Below, piece after piece: positions 31,397 through 40,779 of a DNA stretch of 64,000 nt. The stretch is from JAZQHR01 sp045540695 (GTDB lineage Bacteria; Bacillota; Clostridia; UMGS1810). The position numbers were made by a program, and so were the translations under genes. The notes beneath the pieces were generated by a model. That model saw nothing but the letters and a program-made list of their open reading frames with translations, was not told the DNA's origin and ran no database searches. Numbering within the stretch: position 1 is the first letter of the stretch; each line of letters starts with the position of its first letter. The stretch covers positions 8,104 through 72,103 of the forward strand of contig JAZQHR010000103.1 in NCBI GenBank assembly GCA_045540695.1, given 5' to 3'.

Positions 31397-34033
31397 ATGG
31401 CTATTAACAAAAAAATTGAAAAGACTTATGATCCCAAGAAGGTAGAAGACCGAATCTACCAAAACTGGGTGGATAATAAGTATTTTGAGGCTAAGGTTGA
31501 CCCAGATAAAAAGCCTTTTACTATTGTAATTCCACCTCCTAATGTAACAGGACAGTTACATATGGGACATGCTCTTGATGAAACTCTTCAGGATATTCTA
31601 ATACGATATAAAAGAATGATGGGTTATAGTGCTCTATGGATTCCAGGTACTGACCATGCAGGTATTGCAACACAGATTAAGGTTGAAGAAAATCTTAGAG
31701 TTGAACACGGTCTTACAAGACATGACCTTGGAAGAGAAAAATTTCTTGAAAAGGTTTGGGACTGGAAAAAGCAATATGGTGACAGAATAATCAATCAGCT
31801 TAAAAAACTTGGTTCTTCATGTGACTGGTCAAGAGAACGCTTCACAATGGATGAAGGCTGCTCAAAAGCCGTACGTGAAGTGTTTGTAAACCTTTATAAC
31901 GAAGGTCTTATATACCAGGGCAGCAGAATTATAAACTGGTGTCCAAACTGTGCTACAGCGCTTTCTGATGCTGAGGTAGAGTATGCTGAGCAGGCAGGAC
32001 ATTTCTGGCATATTAAGTATCCTGTTAAAGATAGCGATGACTGTATCATTATTGCTACTACAAGACCTGAAACACTTCTTGGTGATACTGCTGTTGCAGT
32101 AAATCCTGAAGATGACAGATACAAAGACATGGTTGGAAAGACACTTATTCTTCCGCTTGTCGGCAGAGAAATCCCAATCATTGCAGATGATTACGTTGAT
32201 AAAGAATTTGGTACAGGTGCGGTTAAAATTACGCCTGCACATGACCCTAACGACTTTGAAGTAGGACAAAGACACAACCTAGAACAGATTAAAATATTTA
32301 CTGATGATGCTAAAATTGCAAAAATTGGAAGTAAATATGATGGAATGTACAGATATGATGCAAGAAAGGCTATGGTTGAAGACCTTGAGGCTCAGGGCTT
32401 ACTTGTTAAAATAGAAGACCATTCTCATAATGTTGGACAGTGTTACAGATGTTCTACAACAGTTGAACCTATGACATCAAAGCAGTGGTTTGTTAAAATG
32501 GAGCCACTTGCGAAGAGAGCTATAGAAGTTGTTAAAGACAAAACTGTTAAATTTGTTCCTGACAGATTTAGCAAAACTTATCTTAACTGGATGGAAAACA
32601 TCCACGACTGGTGTATATCAAGACAGCTTTGGTGGGGACACAGAATTCCTGCGTTCTACTGCGAAGACTGTGGTGAAACTACCGTTTCAAAAGAGGATAT
32701 CACTGTATGTCCTAAGTGCGGTGGTAAGGTAAAACAAGATCCAGACGTGCTAGATACTTGGTTTAGCTCTGCGCTTTGGCCGTTCTCTACACTAGGTTGG
32801 CCTGATAAGACAGAAGACCTTGAATATTTCTATCCTACAAGCGTGCTTGTAACAGGATATGATATTATTTTCTTCTGGGTTGCAAGAATGATATTCTCGG
32901 CTGTTAAGCATACCGATAAAGCACCATTTGAACACGTATTTATCCATGGTATCGTTAGAGACAGCCAGGGAAGAAAGATGAGTAAATCTCTTGGAAATGG
33001 TATAGACCCGCTTGTAGTTATAGACCAGTACGGTGCTGACGCACTTAGATTTACTCTTGCTACAGGAAACTCACCTGGTAATGATATGAGATATTACGAG
33101 GAAAGAGTAGAGGCAAGCAGAAACTTTGCCAACAAGATATGGAATGCATCAAGATTCCTTCTTATGAACCTTGATATCGAAAAGATAGAACTTCCTTCAA
33201 TTGATGAGCTTTGTATAGAGGATAAGTGGATACTTAGCAAGTACAATAAACTGGTTAAAGAGGTTACTGAAAACCTTGACAAATTTGAGCTTGGCATTGC
33301 TGTATCTAAATTATATGATTTCATTTGGGATAATTACTGTGACTGGTATATCGAGCTTGTTAAACCTAGACTATATGCAAAAGAAGGCAAGGATTTCCAG
33401 AATGCACAAAATGTTTTGGCGTATGTACTTATAAATACATTAAAGCTTTTACATCCGTTTATGCCGTTTATAACAGAGGAGATATACACTTATCTTCCAC
33501 ACGTTGAACCAAGCATAATGATTTCAAAATGGCCTGAATTTTCTAACAATTTATGCTTTGATGATGCCCAAAAGAATATGGAAATCATTATGGAAGCTAT
33601 TAAGAGCATAAGAAACGTTAGAACACAGATGAATGTTGTTCCTTCTAAAAAAGCTAAAGTAATTATCGTTACTGATAATAAAGCTATATTTGAAGGCAGC
33701 GAAATATTCTTTGAAAAGCTTGCTTCAAGCCTTGAAACAGTAATACAGTCAGATAAATCAGGTATACCTGAAAATGCTGTTACTACAGTTGTAGAAGGTG
33801 CTGAAATATTCATTCCACTTGATGACCTTGTTGATAAAGAAAAAGAAACTGAAAGACTTCTCAAGGAAAAAGAACATCTTGAAGCTGAAATCAAGAGGGT
33901 AGAAGGCAAGCTAAACAACCCTGGATTTGTGGCAAAAGCTCCGCAAAAGGTTGTTGACGAAGAAAAAGCAAAAGAAACTAAATACAAAGAAATGCTTGAA
34001 AAGGTTATTGCAAGCCTGGAGGCATTAAAATAA
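31397..34033 (+). CDS. valS: valyl-tRNA synthetase
   Basis: An 878-residue class I synthetase. HIGH is read as HMGH (55-58) and KMSKS as KMSKS near residue 527. The editing domain (TTRPETLLGDTAVAV) is present, and the C terminus has the coiled coil typical of ValRS (ERLLKEKEHLEAEIKRVE). Only 14 nt separate it from the small membrane-protein gene. No T-box leader precedes it, although many Firmicutes control valS that way. Confidence 0.98.
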   Translation: MAINKKIEKTYDPKKVEDRIYQNWVDNKYFEAKVDPDKKPFTIVIPPPNVTGQLHMGHALDETLQDILIRYKRMMGYSALWIPGTDHAGIATQIKVEENLRVEHGLTRHDLGREKFLEKVWDWKKQYGDRIINQLKKLGSSCDWSRERFTMDEGCSKAVREVFVNLYNEGLIYQGSRIINWCPNCATALSDAEVEYAEQAGHFWHIKYPVKDSDDCIIIATTRPETLLGDTAVAVNPEDDRYKDMVGKTLILPLVGREIPIIADDYVDKEFGTGAVKITPAHDPNDFEVGQRHNLEQIKIFTDDAKIAKIGSKYDGMYRYDARKAMVEDLEAQGLLVKIEDHSHNVGQCYRCSTTVEPMTSKQWFVKMEPLAKRAIEVVKDKTVKFVPDRFSKTYLNWMENIHDWCISRQLWWGHRIPAFYCEDCGETTVSKEDITVCPKCGGKVKQDPDVLDTWFSSALWPFSTLGWPDKTEDLEYFYPTSVLVTGYDIIFFWVARMIFSAVKHTDKAPFEHVFIHGIVRDSQGRKMSKSLGNGIDPLVVIDQYGADALRFTLATGNSPGNDMRYYEERVEASRNFANKIWNASRFLLMNLDIEKIELPSIDELCIEDKWILSKYNKLVKEVTENLDKFELGIAVSKLYDFIWDNYCDWYIELVKPRLYAKEGKDFQNAQNVLAYVLINTLKLLHPFMPFITEEIYTYLPHVEPSIMISKWPEFSNNLCFDDAQKNMEIIMEAIKSIRNVRTQMNVVPSKKAKVIIVTDNKAIFEGSEIFFEKLASSLETVIQSDKSGIPENAVTTVVEGAEIFIPLDDLVDKEKETERLLKEKEHLEAEIKRVEGKLNNPGFVAKAPQKVVDEEKAKETKYKEMLEKVIASLEALK

Positions 34034-34046
34034 ACTGAGGTGCAAA

Positions 34047-35324
34047 ATGAATATAAACGAATGCATTGATTATATTCATTCGCTAGGCAGATTTGGTAAA
34101 AAATCAGGACTTGATAATATACGAATGCTAATGGATTTTCTTGATAATCCGCAGGACGAATTAAAATTTATTCATGTTGCCGGTACAAACGGAAAAGGTT
34201 CAACATCGTATCTTATCGCCAATGTTTTAAAATATCAAGGATATAAGGTGGGGCTTTTTACCTCACCTTTTATTGAAGTTTTTAATGAACGTATACGTCT
34301 AAACGGCGAAAACATTACTGATAGTGACCTGATAAAGTATACCTCTGTTGTAAAAAAAGCGGTTGAATATCTAGAAGAAAAAGGATTTCACCCAATTGAA
34401 TTTGAAGTAATAACTGCTATAGCTTTTTTATATTACAAAGAACAAAAATGTGACTATGTTGTTCTGGAAACCGGAATAGGCGGCAGATTAGACTCAACAA
34501 ATATTATTAAAAGTAATGTTGCGAGTGTTATAACAACTATTGGGATAGACCATACGAGTATCCTTGGTGAAACATTATCTGAAATTGCATATCAAAAGGC
34601 GGGTATAATAAAGGAAAATTCTGATGTTATATTGTATCCGAATATTGATGATAAAGCTAAGAAAACAATCGTAGATTATGCTTTAAAATTAAATTCAACT
34701 ATACACATATCCGACCTTTCTGCACTGGAGATTAAAAGTGATACTTCTAATGGAAGCATCTTTAATTACAAGAAGTATAAAGATATAAAACTATCTCTTG
34801 TTGGAAGCCATCAAATATTAAATGCAATTACTGTACTCGAAACCATAACAGCCATATCAGATAAAATAAAAATAAATGAAAATAGTATCAGAAATGCATT
34901 TATTAACGCAAAATGGCCTGTGAGATTTGAAGTATTTAATAAAAATATTCCAATTGTAGTTGATGGAGCACACAATTTTGAAGGTGTTAGTGGATTTATA
35001 GATAGTTTAAATAAATATTTTCCCGATTTTAAAAAGATACTTATCATTGGTATGCTTAATGAGAAAGAATATAAAAAATCTCTTGATTATGCATTAAACA
35101 TTGCTGACGAGGTTGTCATAACGAATGTACCTAGCGTAAGGCAAACTGACGTTAGCGAAATATATAATTATGCAAAATCAAAAGCTCAAAAGGTGTATTT
35201 TGTTGAAAATAATGAAGAAGCACTTGTTTTTGCTCATAAACTATCTGATGAAAAATCTGTAATAGGTTTATTTGGTTCATTGTACTTAGCCGGAAATATA
35301 AGAGGTTTTGTCGAAAACTTTTAA
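34047..35324 (+). CDS. folC: folylpolyglutamate synthase/dihydrofolate synthase
   Basis: A 425-residue Mur-ligase-type enzyme that adds glutamate to folates. P-loop HVAGTNGKGSTSYLIANVL, TSPFIEVFNERI, FLYYKEQKCDYVVLETGIGGRLDSTN and VVDGAHNFEGV identify it. It follows valS by 13 nt, the common Firmicutes valS-folC order. Confidence 0.96.
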   Translation: MNINECIDYIHSLGRFGKKSGLDNIRMLMDFLDNPQDELKFIHVAGTNGKGSTSYLIANVLKYQGYKVGLFTSPFIEVFNERIRLNGENITDSDLIKYTSVVKKAVEYLEEKGFHPIEFEVITAIAFLYYKEQKCDYVVLETGIGGRLDSTNIIKSNVASVITTIGIDHTSILGETLSEIAYQKAGIIKENSDVILYPNIDDKAKKTIVDYALKLNSTIHISDLSALEIKSDTSNGSIFNYKKYKDIKLSLVGSHQILNAITVLETITAISDKIKINENSIRNAFINAKWPVRFEVFNKNIPIVVDGAHNFEGVSGFIDSLNKYFPDFKKILIIGMLNEKEYKKSLDYALNIADEVVITNVPSVRQTDVSEIYNYAKSKAQKVYFVENNEEALVFAHKLSDEKSVIGLFGSLYLAGNIRGFVENF

Positions 35325-35356
35325 GGTTTTTGACAAAGCTTCTTTTTTTTCGTCAA

Positions 35357-35381
35357 AGGAAAAAAGATTCAAAAAAAGAAT
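35357..35381 (+). promoter_or_regulatory. sigma-H-type promoter of the spoIIA operon
   Basis: AGGAAAA at 35357-35363 and AAAGAAT at 35375-35381, spacing 11 bp, match the sigma-H consensus (AGGAwww, RnnGAAT). In Bacillus the spoIIA operon is driven by sigma-H, so the location is as expected. The remainder of the gap after folC holds a weak TTTGAC/GTCAAA inverted repeat. Confidence 0.7.
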
Positions 35382-35421
35382 ATGATTATATGTTTAACTA
35401 TATTACAAAGGAGTGGAATCT

Positions 35422-35781
35422 TTGAAGGTTTTTTTCAGTACTAAAGATAAAACATTAATTGCTAAAATCACAGGCGAACTTGACCACCATAACGCAGCTG
35501 AAATACGCGAAGAAACAGATTTTAAAATTATAAATGAGAATATTAAGACTGTAATATTTGATTTTACAAATTTATCATTTATTGATAGCTCGGGTGTTGG
35601 TGTGATTATCGGACGATATAAGTTAATAAGCTCTTTATCAGGTAAACTTATTATTGTTTCACCATCGAAAACAATAAATAAAATACTGGAACTGTCCGGA
35701 ATAATGAAAATAATGAAGGTTTATAAAAATTTTGATGAATTAACTTTAGAAGGGAGCTTTAAAAATGAATTTGCGAAATGA
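35422..35781 (+). CDS. spoIIAA: anti-anti-sigma factor SpoIIAA
   Basis: A 119-residue STAS-domain protein that releases sigma-F from SpoIIAB. The phosphorylation site is in SFIDSSGVG; by alignment with Bacillus Ser58 it is Ser56. GELDHHNA near residue 18 is typical. TTG 35422 is chosen with AAAGGAG at 35407-35413; an in-frame GTG at 35413 overlaps that site. It overlaps spoIIAB by 17 nt. Confidence 0.95.
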   Translation: MKVFFSTKDKTLIAKITGELDHHNAAEIREETDFKIINENIKTVIFDFTNLSFIDSSGVGVIIGRYKLISSLSGKLIIVSPSKTINKILELSGIMKIMKVYKNFDELTLEGSFKNEFAK

Positions 35782-36199
35782 AATCATGGTTAAATTTTTA
35801 AGTAAATCAGAAAATGAAGGATTCGCAAGAATGGTTGTAGCCTCACTAGTATCGCAGCTTGACCCAACTATTGAGGAATTAAACGACGTTAAAACTGCGG
35901 TGTCAGAGGCAGTAACAAACTGCATTGTGCATGCCTACAGTGATAAAAAAGGATACATATTTTTGGAATGTAAATTATATGACAATATGATTGTGATGAG
36001 TGTAAAAGATAACGGAAAGGGGATAGAGGATGTAAAAAAAGCCCGAGAGCCATTATTTACTACTAATACCGATATGGAAAGATCAGGCATGGGATTTACC
36101 GTAATGGAAACTTTTATGGATGAAGTGGAAGTTGAATCAATACCTGATGTTGGCACAAAAGTTACTATGAAAAAGAAAATATGTGCAAATACACTTTGA
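35765..36199 (+). CDS. spoIIAB: anti-sigma-F factor/serine kinase SpoIIAB
   Basis: A 144-residue GHKL-type ATPase. N box EAVTNCIVHAY, G1 box VKDNGKGIED and G2 box ERSGMGFTVMETFMDEVEVES are present. It binds sigma-F or phosphorylates SpoIIAA in the pre-divisional cell and mother cell. It starts inside spoIIAA, ensuring coupled expression. Confidence 0.96.
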   Translation: MNLRNEIMVKFLSKSENEGFARMVVASLVSQLDPTIEELNDVKTAVSEAVTNCIVHAYSDKKGYIFLECKLYDNMIVMSVKDNGKGIEDVKKAREPLFTTNTDMERSGMGFTVMETFMDEVEVESIPDVGTKVTMKKKICANTL

Positions 36200-36223
36200 T
36201 AAATTCGAAAGGTTGACGATGTC

Positions 36224-36943
36224 TTGAATACAGAAATACACAATCTAATTTTAAAAGCACAATCAGGCGATAAAGAGGCTGAATCGAAGATATTTGAAGA
36301 TAATATTGGGCTTATATGGAGTGTTGCTAAAAGATTTTCCAATAGAGGATATGATGCAGATGATATTTTTCAGATTGGAAGTATAGGCATGATAAAAGCA
36401 ATACAAAAGTTTGACCTGTCATTTAATGTGAAATTTTCAACTTACGCTGTACCTATGATAATGGGAGAAATTAAACGATTTTTACGTGACGATGGTATAA
36501 TAAAGGTTAGCAGAAACCTAAAAGAACTTGCATATAAAGCAAATTACGCAAGGGAACAGATAGAAAAAAGGAAAGGTGCAGATGCAAGAATATCTGAAAT
36601 TGCAGATTTTTTAAACATTAGCACTGAAGATGTAGTACAAGCCTTAGAAGCAAATTCGTGCATGGAATCACTATATCAAACTGTAAATGATGACAGTAAA
36701 TCTCCTGTATACATTATTGATAGAATAAACAATAACGAGAACAATGAAAATGATTTGATAGACATGATTGATATAAAAGAATCGTTAAGAAAACTCGATT
36801 ATCGGGATAGGCAAATAATCGTTATGAGGTATATAAAGGGTAAAACTCAAAGTGAAATAGCAAAAGCACTCGGCATTTCTCAAGTACAAGTTTCCCGACT
36901 TGAAAAGAAAATTTTAATTAATATGCGTAAAATGATAAGCTAA
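36224..36943 (+). CDS. sigF: RNA polymerase sigma-F factor
   Basis: A 239-residue sigma-70 family factor of early forespore transcription. Region 2 (GYDADDIFQIGSIGMIKAIQKFD, FSTYAVPMIMGEIKRFLRDDG), region 3 (RISEIADFLNISTEDV) and region 4 (KGKTQSEIAKALGISQVQVSRLEKK) are complete. Start is TTG 36224; an ATG at 36218 is out of frame and runs into a stop. Third gene of the spoIIA operon. Confidence 0.96.
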   Translation: MNTEIHNLILKAQSGDKEAESKIFEDNIGLIWSVAKRFSNRGYDADDIFQIGSIGMIKAIQKFDLSFNVKFSTYAVPMIMGEIKRFLRDDGIIKVSRNLKELAYKANYAREQIEKRKGADARISEIADFLNISTEDVVQALEANSCMESLYQTVNDDSKSPVYIIDRINNNENNENDLIDMIDIKESLRKLDYRDRQIIVMRYIKGKTQSEIAKALGISQVQVSRLEKKILINMRKMIS

Positions 36944-36959
36944 TTTTATTAATTTGCTA

Positions 36960-36988
36960 TTGATTTTCTACAAAAAATATGTTATTAT
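36960..36988 (+). promoter_or_regulatory. sigma-A-type promoter for the tyrosine-kinase module
   Basis: TTGATT at 36960-36965, 17 bp, TATTAT at 36983-36988, 42 nt before the polysaccharide co-polymerase start. Confidence 0.6.
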
Positions 36989-37030
36989 ACAATTTAGATG
37001 TGTTTAAATATACCTCGAGGAGGAGATAAC

Positions 37031-37720
37031 TTGAATAGTGAATTAAATTTACTCGATTTAATCAGCGTTTTTCTTAAAAGATGGTGGATTATATTCATAA
37101 GTATTGTTGTTATTGGCGGTTTGTCTTTTGTGTATTCTGAATTTTTCATTCAGCCTATGTATACATCCAGAGGAACATTATATGTTCAAAACACAAGCTA
37201 TGATATATCTGAAAATATGAATGTAAGTGATATTTCAGCATCAAAAGAGCTTGTAAATACATACATTGAAATACTTAAAAGCAATACTTTCTTAAACATC
37301 GTAAGTAATAGATGTGGACTTGATTACAAACCGGGCGAGATAAAATCTATGGTTTCTCTTGCGTCAGTTAACGAAACTGAAATTTTTTCAGTTTCAGTAA
37401 GAAATGCAAATCCTGAGCATGCGATGAAGATATGTCAGACAATTTTAGTTAGTGCCCAAGAAGAGATTGCAAGAATAGTTTCGGTTGGTAACGTTAAAAT
37501 AGTTGACAACGCAAATAATCCAATAGCTCCTTCATCTCCAAACGTAAGTAGAAATACATTTCTAGGTACTGTTTTCGGTATAATCTTAGGTATGCTTATC
37601 ATTCTTGCCCTTGAAACACTTGATATGCGTGTTAAGAGTGAAAATGATTTATCTGACAAATATAGACTTCCTATTTTAGGCGTTATACCTACACTTGAAA
37701 CAGTATCAAAATCGAAATAG
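37031..37720 (+). CDS. Wzz/CapA-type polysaccharide co-polymerase and kinase modulator
   Basis: A 229-residue membrane protein with two transmembrane segments, about residues 18-38 and 170-195, bracketing an extracellular domain. The second span is preceded by NPIAPSSPNVSRN, the proline-rich Wzz motif. Related proteins (YwqC/CpsC) activate the partner tyrosine kinase and set polysaccharide chain length. TTG 37031 follows AGGAGGAG. No polysaccharide genes follow. Confidence 0.85.
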   Translation: MNSELNLLDLISVFLKRWWIIFISIVVIGGLSFVYSEFFIQPMYTSRGTLYVQNTSYDISENMNVSDISASKELVNTYIEILKSNTFLNIVSNRCGLDYKPGEIKSMVSLASVNETEIFSVSVRNANPEHAMKICQTILVSAQEEIARIVSVGNVKIVDNANNPIAPSSPNVSRNTFLGTVFGIILGMLIILALETLDMRVKSENDLSDKYRLPILGVIPTLETVSKSK

Positions 37721-37732
37721 GAGGATAATGAT

Positions 37733-38524
37733 ATGGCTAATACTACTAAAACGGAAAAAAGCAAGATAATTCAAGCAGAAACTCTAAAAAACAGTCGTCT
37801 TGCCATACTTAACGATAAAACAAATTTCTCAGTAAAAGAGGCATATAAGGCAGCAAGAACTAACTTTATGTTTGCTCTATCTAATATTCCAGACAAATGC
37901 AAGAAAATTGTTTTTACAAGCCAAGGCCCAGGCGAGGGTAAGACAACCACTTCAATAAATATTGCTGTTGCATTTGCTCAAACAGGTGCAAAGGTTATGA
38001 TTATTGATGGCGACCTTAGACGTCCACATGTTCATAAATACCTTGATATTGACAATGAAATAGGTCTTACAAGTGTTCTTGGTGGATTTAATACATTAGA
38101 AGAAGCTATAAAAAAGCATGAATTAGGTGTGGATTGTATTACATGTGGTCATATACCACCAAACCCTTCAGAGCTTCTTTCATCAAACAAAATGATTGAC
38201 CTAGTTGAAAGCCTTACTGATAAGTATGACTATATCGTTTTGGATACTCCTCCAATAAACGTTGTATCCGACGCTATAGCAATGTCAACCAAACTTGATG
38301 CAAGTGTTGCTTTGGTTGTTAGACAAAAATACACTACACATGATGCTATTAAAAAATCAATATCTACACTTGAATTTGCAAACGCAAGACTTTTAGGTTT
38401 TGTACTAAACGACGTTACTGACGAATCATTCACATACAGAAGCAGATACGGTAGATACAGATCGTACAGAAACTATAAAAAGTATGTAAAATATGACTCA
38501 AAATACGGTTATAAGTATTATTGA
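37733..38524 (+). CDS. bacterial tyrosine kinase (CpsD/YwqD-like) with an extra-long tyrosine tail
   Basis: A 263-residue BY-kinase. Walker A is GPGEGKTTTSINIA, Walker A' is VMIIDGDLRRPHVHK, and Walker B is YIVLDTPP. The C-terminal tail holds 11 tyrosines in about 31 residues, more than the few usually seen in CpsD and YwqD tails. Autophosphorylation of this cluster normally controls polysaccharide export; DNA-binding proteins are also targets of YwqD. Partner proteins flank it. Confidence 0.92.
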   Translation: MANTTKTEKSKIIQAETLKNSRLAILNDKTNFSVKEAYKAARTNFMFALSNIPDKCKKIVFTSQGPGEGKTTTSINIAVAFAQTGAKVMIIDGDLRRPHVHKYLDIDNEIGLTSVLGGFNTLEEAIKKHELGVDCITCGHIPPNPSELLSSNKMIDLVESLTDKYDYIVLDTPPINVVSDAIAMSTKLDASVALVVRQKYTTHDAIKKSISTLEFANARLLGFVLNDVTDESFTYRSRYGRYRSYRNYKKYVKYDSKYGYKYY

Positions 38525-38548
38525 TGTTATTTTATTGGAGGAATTATA

Positions 38549-39244
38549 ATGATTGACTTTCATTCACACATTCTTCCCGGTATAGATGATGGCGCTCAGG
38601 ATATAGAAGAAGCGATATCTATGCTTGAGTATTCAAAATCTCAAGGAATATCCACTATGGTCGCTACACCGCATTATTATACAGAAACATCAATTGACGA
38701 TTTTATAGCCCAAAGAGAAAATTCATACAACACTTTAAAAGAAGAATGTAAAAAAAGGAATATTGATATTCCAAATATTATTTTGGGTGCTGAGGTTTAT
38801 TTGACAAACGACTTATTTGAGGCCGGAGATATAAATAAGCTTTCTATCGATGGAACAAAGACTATACTTATAGAAATGCCGTATTCATATTGGCACGATA
38901 TATATTACGATAAGATTTTCCACTTAACTAGCAAATATCATTTAAAACCTGTTATTGCACATTTGGACAGGTATATAATGGCTGATAAGAAAAGTGTAAA
39001 TATATCAAAGCTTTTGAGTATGGAGGTTCGTGTCCAGATAAACTCTGATACATTGGTATATGATAAAAAACTTGCTAAGAAAATTTTTAGAAAAGACTTA
39101 ATAGATGTATTAGGTTCTGACACACATAACAATGACTATAGAAAATCTTCGCTTAGAGAAGCTTATGATTTATTAAAAAATAAACTTGGTGAAGATGCGG
39201 TAGAAAGTATTAATGATAAAGCAAGATATTTACTCAATTTATAA
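38549..39244 (+). CDS. PHP-type protein-tyrosine phosphatase (CpsB/YwqE-like)
   Basis: A 231-residue manganese-dependent phosphatase acting on the kinase. MIDFHSHILPGIDDGAQD opens it, with VATPHYYTE, LGAEVYLT, PVIAHLDRY and VLGSDTHNNDYRK carrying the metal ligands. The three genes form a complete module. The following genes concern tRNA methylation, not sugar. Confidence 0.93.
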   Translation: MIDFHSHILPGIDDGAQDIEEAISMLEYSKSQGISTMVATPHYYTETSIDDFIAQRENSYNTLKEECKKRNIDIPNIILGAEVYLTNDLFEAGDINKLSIDGTKTILIEMPYSYWHDIYYDKIFHLTSKYHLKPVIAHLDRYIMADKKSVNISKLLSMEVRVQINSDTLVYDKKLAKKIFRKDLIDVLGSDTHNNDYRKSSLREAYDLLKNKLGEDAVESINDKARYLLNL

Positions 39245-39250
39245 CAAAAA

Positions 39251-39272
39251 AGCGGAGAAGTTTTTCTCCGCT
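39251..39272 (-). terminator. stem-loop downstream of the phosphatase gene
   Basis: AGCGGAGAA (39251-39259) pairs with TTCTCCGCT (39264-39272). No T tract follows on the plus strand, but the preceding A run gives one on the minus strand. It may be a processing stem or weak terminator for the upstream operon. Confidence 0.4.
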
Positions 39273-39294
39273 AAATTTATATCAAGGTGATAAA

Positions 39295-39984
39295 ATGGAA
39301 TTAACAAACAGATTAAAGGCAGTGGCAGATTATATTACTAAGTGTGATACTATTGCTGACATAGGAACTGATCACGCATACATACCTATTTATTGCGTAC
39401 AAAATAAGATTTGTAAATACGCATTAGCATGCGATGTAAATGAAGGTCCTTTGAAAATAGCTAAAAAAAATATTGCATCTAAAGGTATGTCTGACAAAAT
39501 TGAAACAAGGCTATCTGATGGACTTAAAAAAATATATAAAAATGAAGTAAATACTATTGTTATTGCAGGTATGGGGGGTCAGCTTATAAACGAAATAATC
39601 AGTGCCGGGTTAAATATAATTACACCGGATACTGAATTGATTCTTCAGCCCATGATTGCTGTTTCGGATACTAGAAAATATTTGCTTGAAAACGGATTTT
39701 CAATATTAGGCGAAAAAATAGCAGTTGAAGGAGAAAAGTTATATAACATTTTAAAAGTTAAGCGAAAAGAGCAAAATTTTGATGATTTCGATATATTTAT
39801 AGGACGTCAAATATTAAATGATGAAAATGCAGTTAGATATTTTGAAAGAAACATAAGAATTTCAAAAAATATTATTGAAGGTTTGGAAAAATCGACTAAT
39901 AAAGAAAAAGAGATTTCTCATGAAAAATATAAGCTTTCTCTATACGAAAAAGCGCTTAATAAAGTTTTACAAGGAGAAAAATGA
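39295..39984 (+). CDS. trmK: tRNA (adenine(22)-N1)-methyltransferase
   Basis: A 229-residue SAM-dependent Rossmann methyltransferase. DIGTDHAYIP is the SAM loop and VIAGMGGQLINEII is the typical TrmK loop. A C-terminal helical part follows residue 150. It targets A22 in the D arm of tRNAs. It overlaps yqfO by 4 nt, the usual clostridial arrangement. Confidence 0.93.
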   Translation: MELTNRLKAVADYITKCDTIADIGTDHAYIPIYCVQNKICKYALACDVNEGPLKIAKKNIASKGMSDKIETRLSDGLKKIYKNEVNTIVIAGMGGQLINEIISAGLNIITPDTELILQPMIAVSDTRKYLLENGFSILGEKIAVEGEKLYNILKVKRKEQNFDDFDIFIGRQILNDENAVRYFERNIRISKNIIEGLEKSTNKEKEISHEKYKLSLYEKALNKVLQGEK

Positions 39985-40757
39985 TGGTAACGGTTAATGA
40001 TATAATAACATATCTGGATAATTTATATCCCGAAAATAATGCTGAAAGCTGGGACAATGTCGGACTGCTTCTTGGCACAAAAAATAATAAAGTAAATAAA
40101 GTTCTTCTTACACTTGATATTGACGAAAAGGTAGTAGATGAAGCCGTAGAAAATAAAGCTGATATGATCATATCTCATCATCCACTAATATTTAATCCAA
40201 TAAAAAGCATCATTACTGATTCTCACGATGGAAGAATGTTTGAAAAGCTTATAAAAAACAATATAGCTGTATACTCTGCACATACTAATTTTGATGTTTC
40301 TGAAAATGGACTAAACGATTACGCAGCAAAGCTTGTTGGCATTAGCGTAAAAGGTATTTTAAGCGAGCAATCGTCACTTGGTAGATATGGATGTTTTGAT
40401 AAAGAACATAACTTAAAAGATGTTTTGGACATTTGCAAAAATAAATTTTATTCTAAAAATATTCGCTATGTAGGCGATTTGGATAAAAATATTAAAAATA
40501 TAGCTATTGTGACTGGTAGTGGAATGAGCGAAGTGGATAGCTGCTACGAAAAAAATATTGATTTATTTATTACAGGTGACGTAAAATACAGCGGAGCCCG
40601 AGAAGCGTTAAACAATAATCTTTCTATTATTGACCTTGGACACTATGGTAGTGAATATATTGCAGTTGACTTATTCTATGATGTATTATCAAAAAAATTC
40701 GCTGATGTAAGCTTTATTAAATCAACTGCCAACACCGATATATTTGACAGTTTTTAA
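39981..40757 (+). CDS. yqfO: Nif3-family dinuclear-metal protein (YqfO-like)
   Basis: A 258-residue protein of the conserved Nif3 family. ESWDNVGLLLG, ISHHPLIFNP (histidine ligands), YSAHTNFDVS and GHYGSEYI carry the metal site. Some relatives have a PII-like insertion of about 110 residues; it is not present here. Function unproven (GTP cyclohydrolase type-1b-like fold claims exist). Confidence 0.9.
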   Translation: MMVTVNDIITYLDNLYPENNAESWDNVGLLLGTKNNKVNKVLLTLDIDEKVVDEAVENKADMIISHHPLIFNPIKSIITDSHDGRMFEKLIKNNIAVYSAHTNFDVSENGLNDYAAKLVGISVKGILSEQSSLGRYGCFDKEHNLKDVLDICKNKFYSKNIRYVGDLDKNIKNIAIVTGSGMSEVDSCYEKNIDLFITGDVKYSGAREALNNNLSIIDLGHYGSEYIAVDLFYDVLSKKFADVSFIKSTANTDIFDSF

Positions 40758-40772
40758 AAATAATGATATATT
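40744..40772 (+). promoter_or_regulatory. consensus promoter of the RNase P RNA gene
   Basis: TTGACA at 40744-40749 (the tail end of yqfO), 17 bp, TATATT at 40767-40772. The RNA 5' end at 40780 lies 8 nt after the -10 element. Confidence 0.85.
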
Positions 40773-40779
40773 TATCTAT

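Noticed and set aside
35325..35356. A terminator between folC and spoIIAA
   Set aside because: TTTGAC/GTCAAA is only 6 bp with a long T-rich loop and lacks a proper tail.
39251..39272. Plus-strand terminator after the tyrosine phosphatase
   Set aside because: The stem is good but no T tract follows on that strand. I kept it only as a weak stem-loop.
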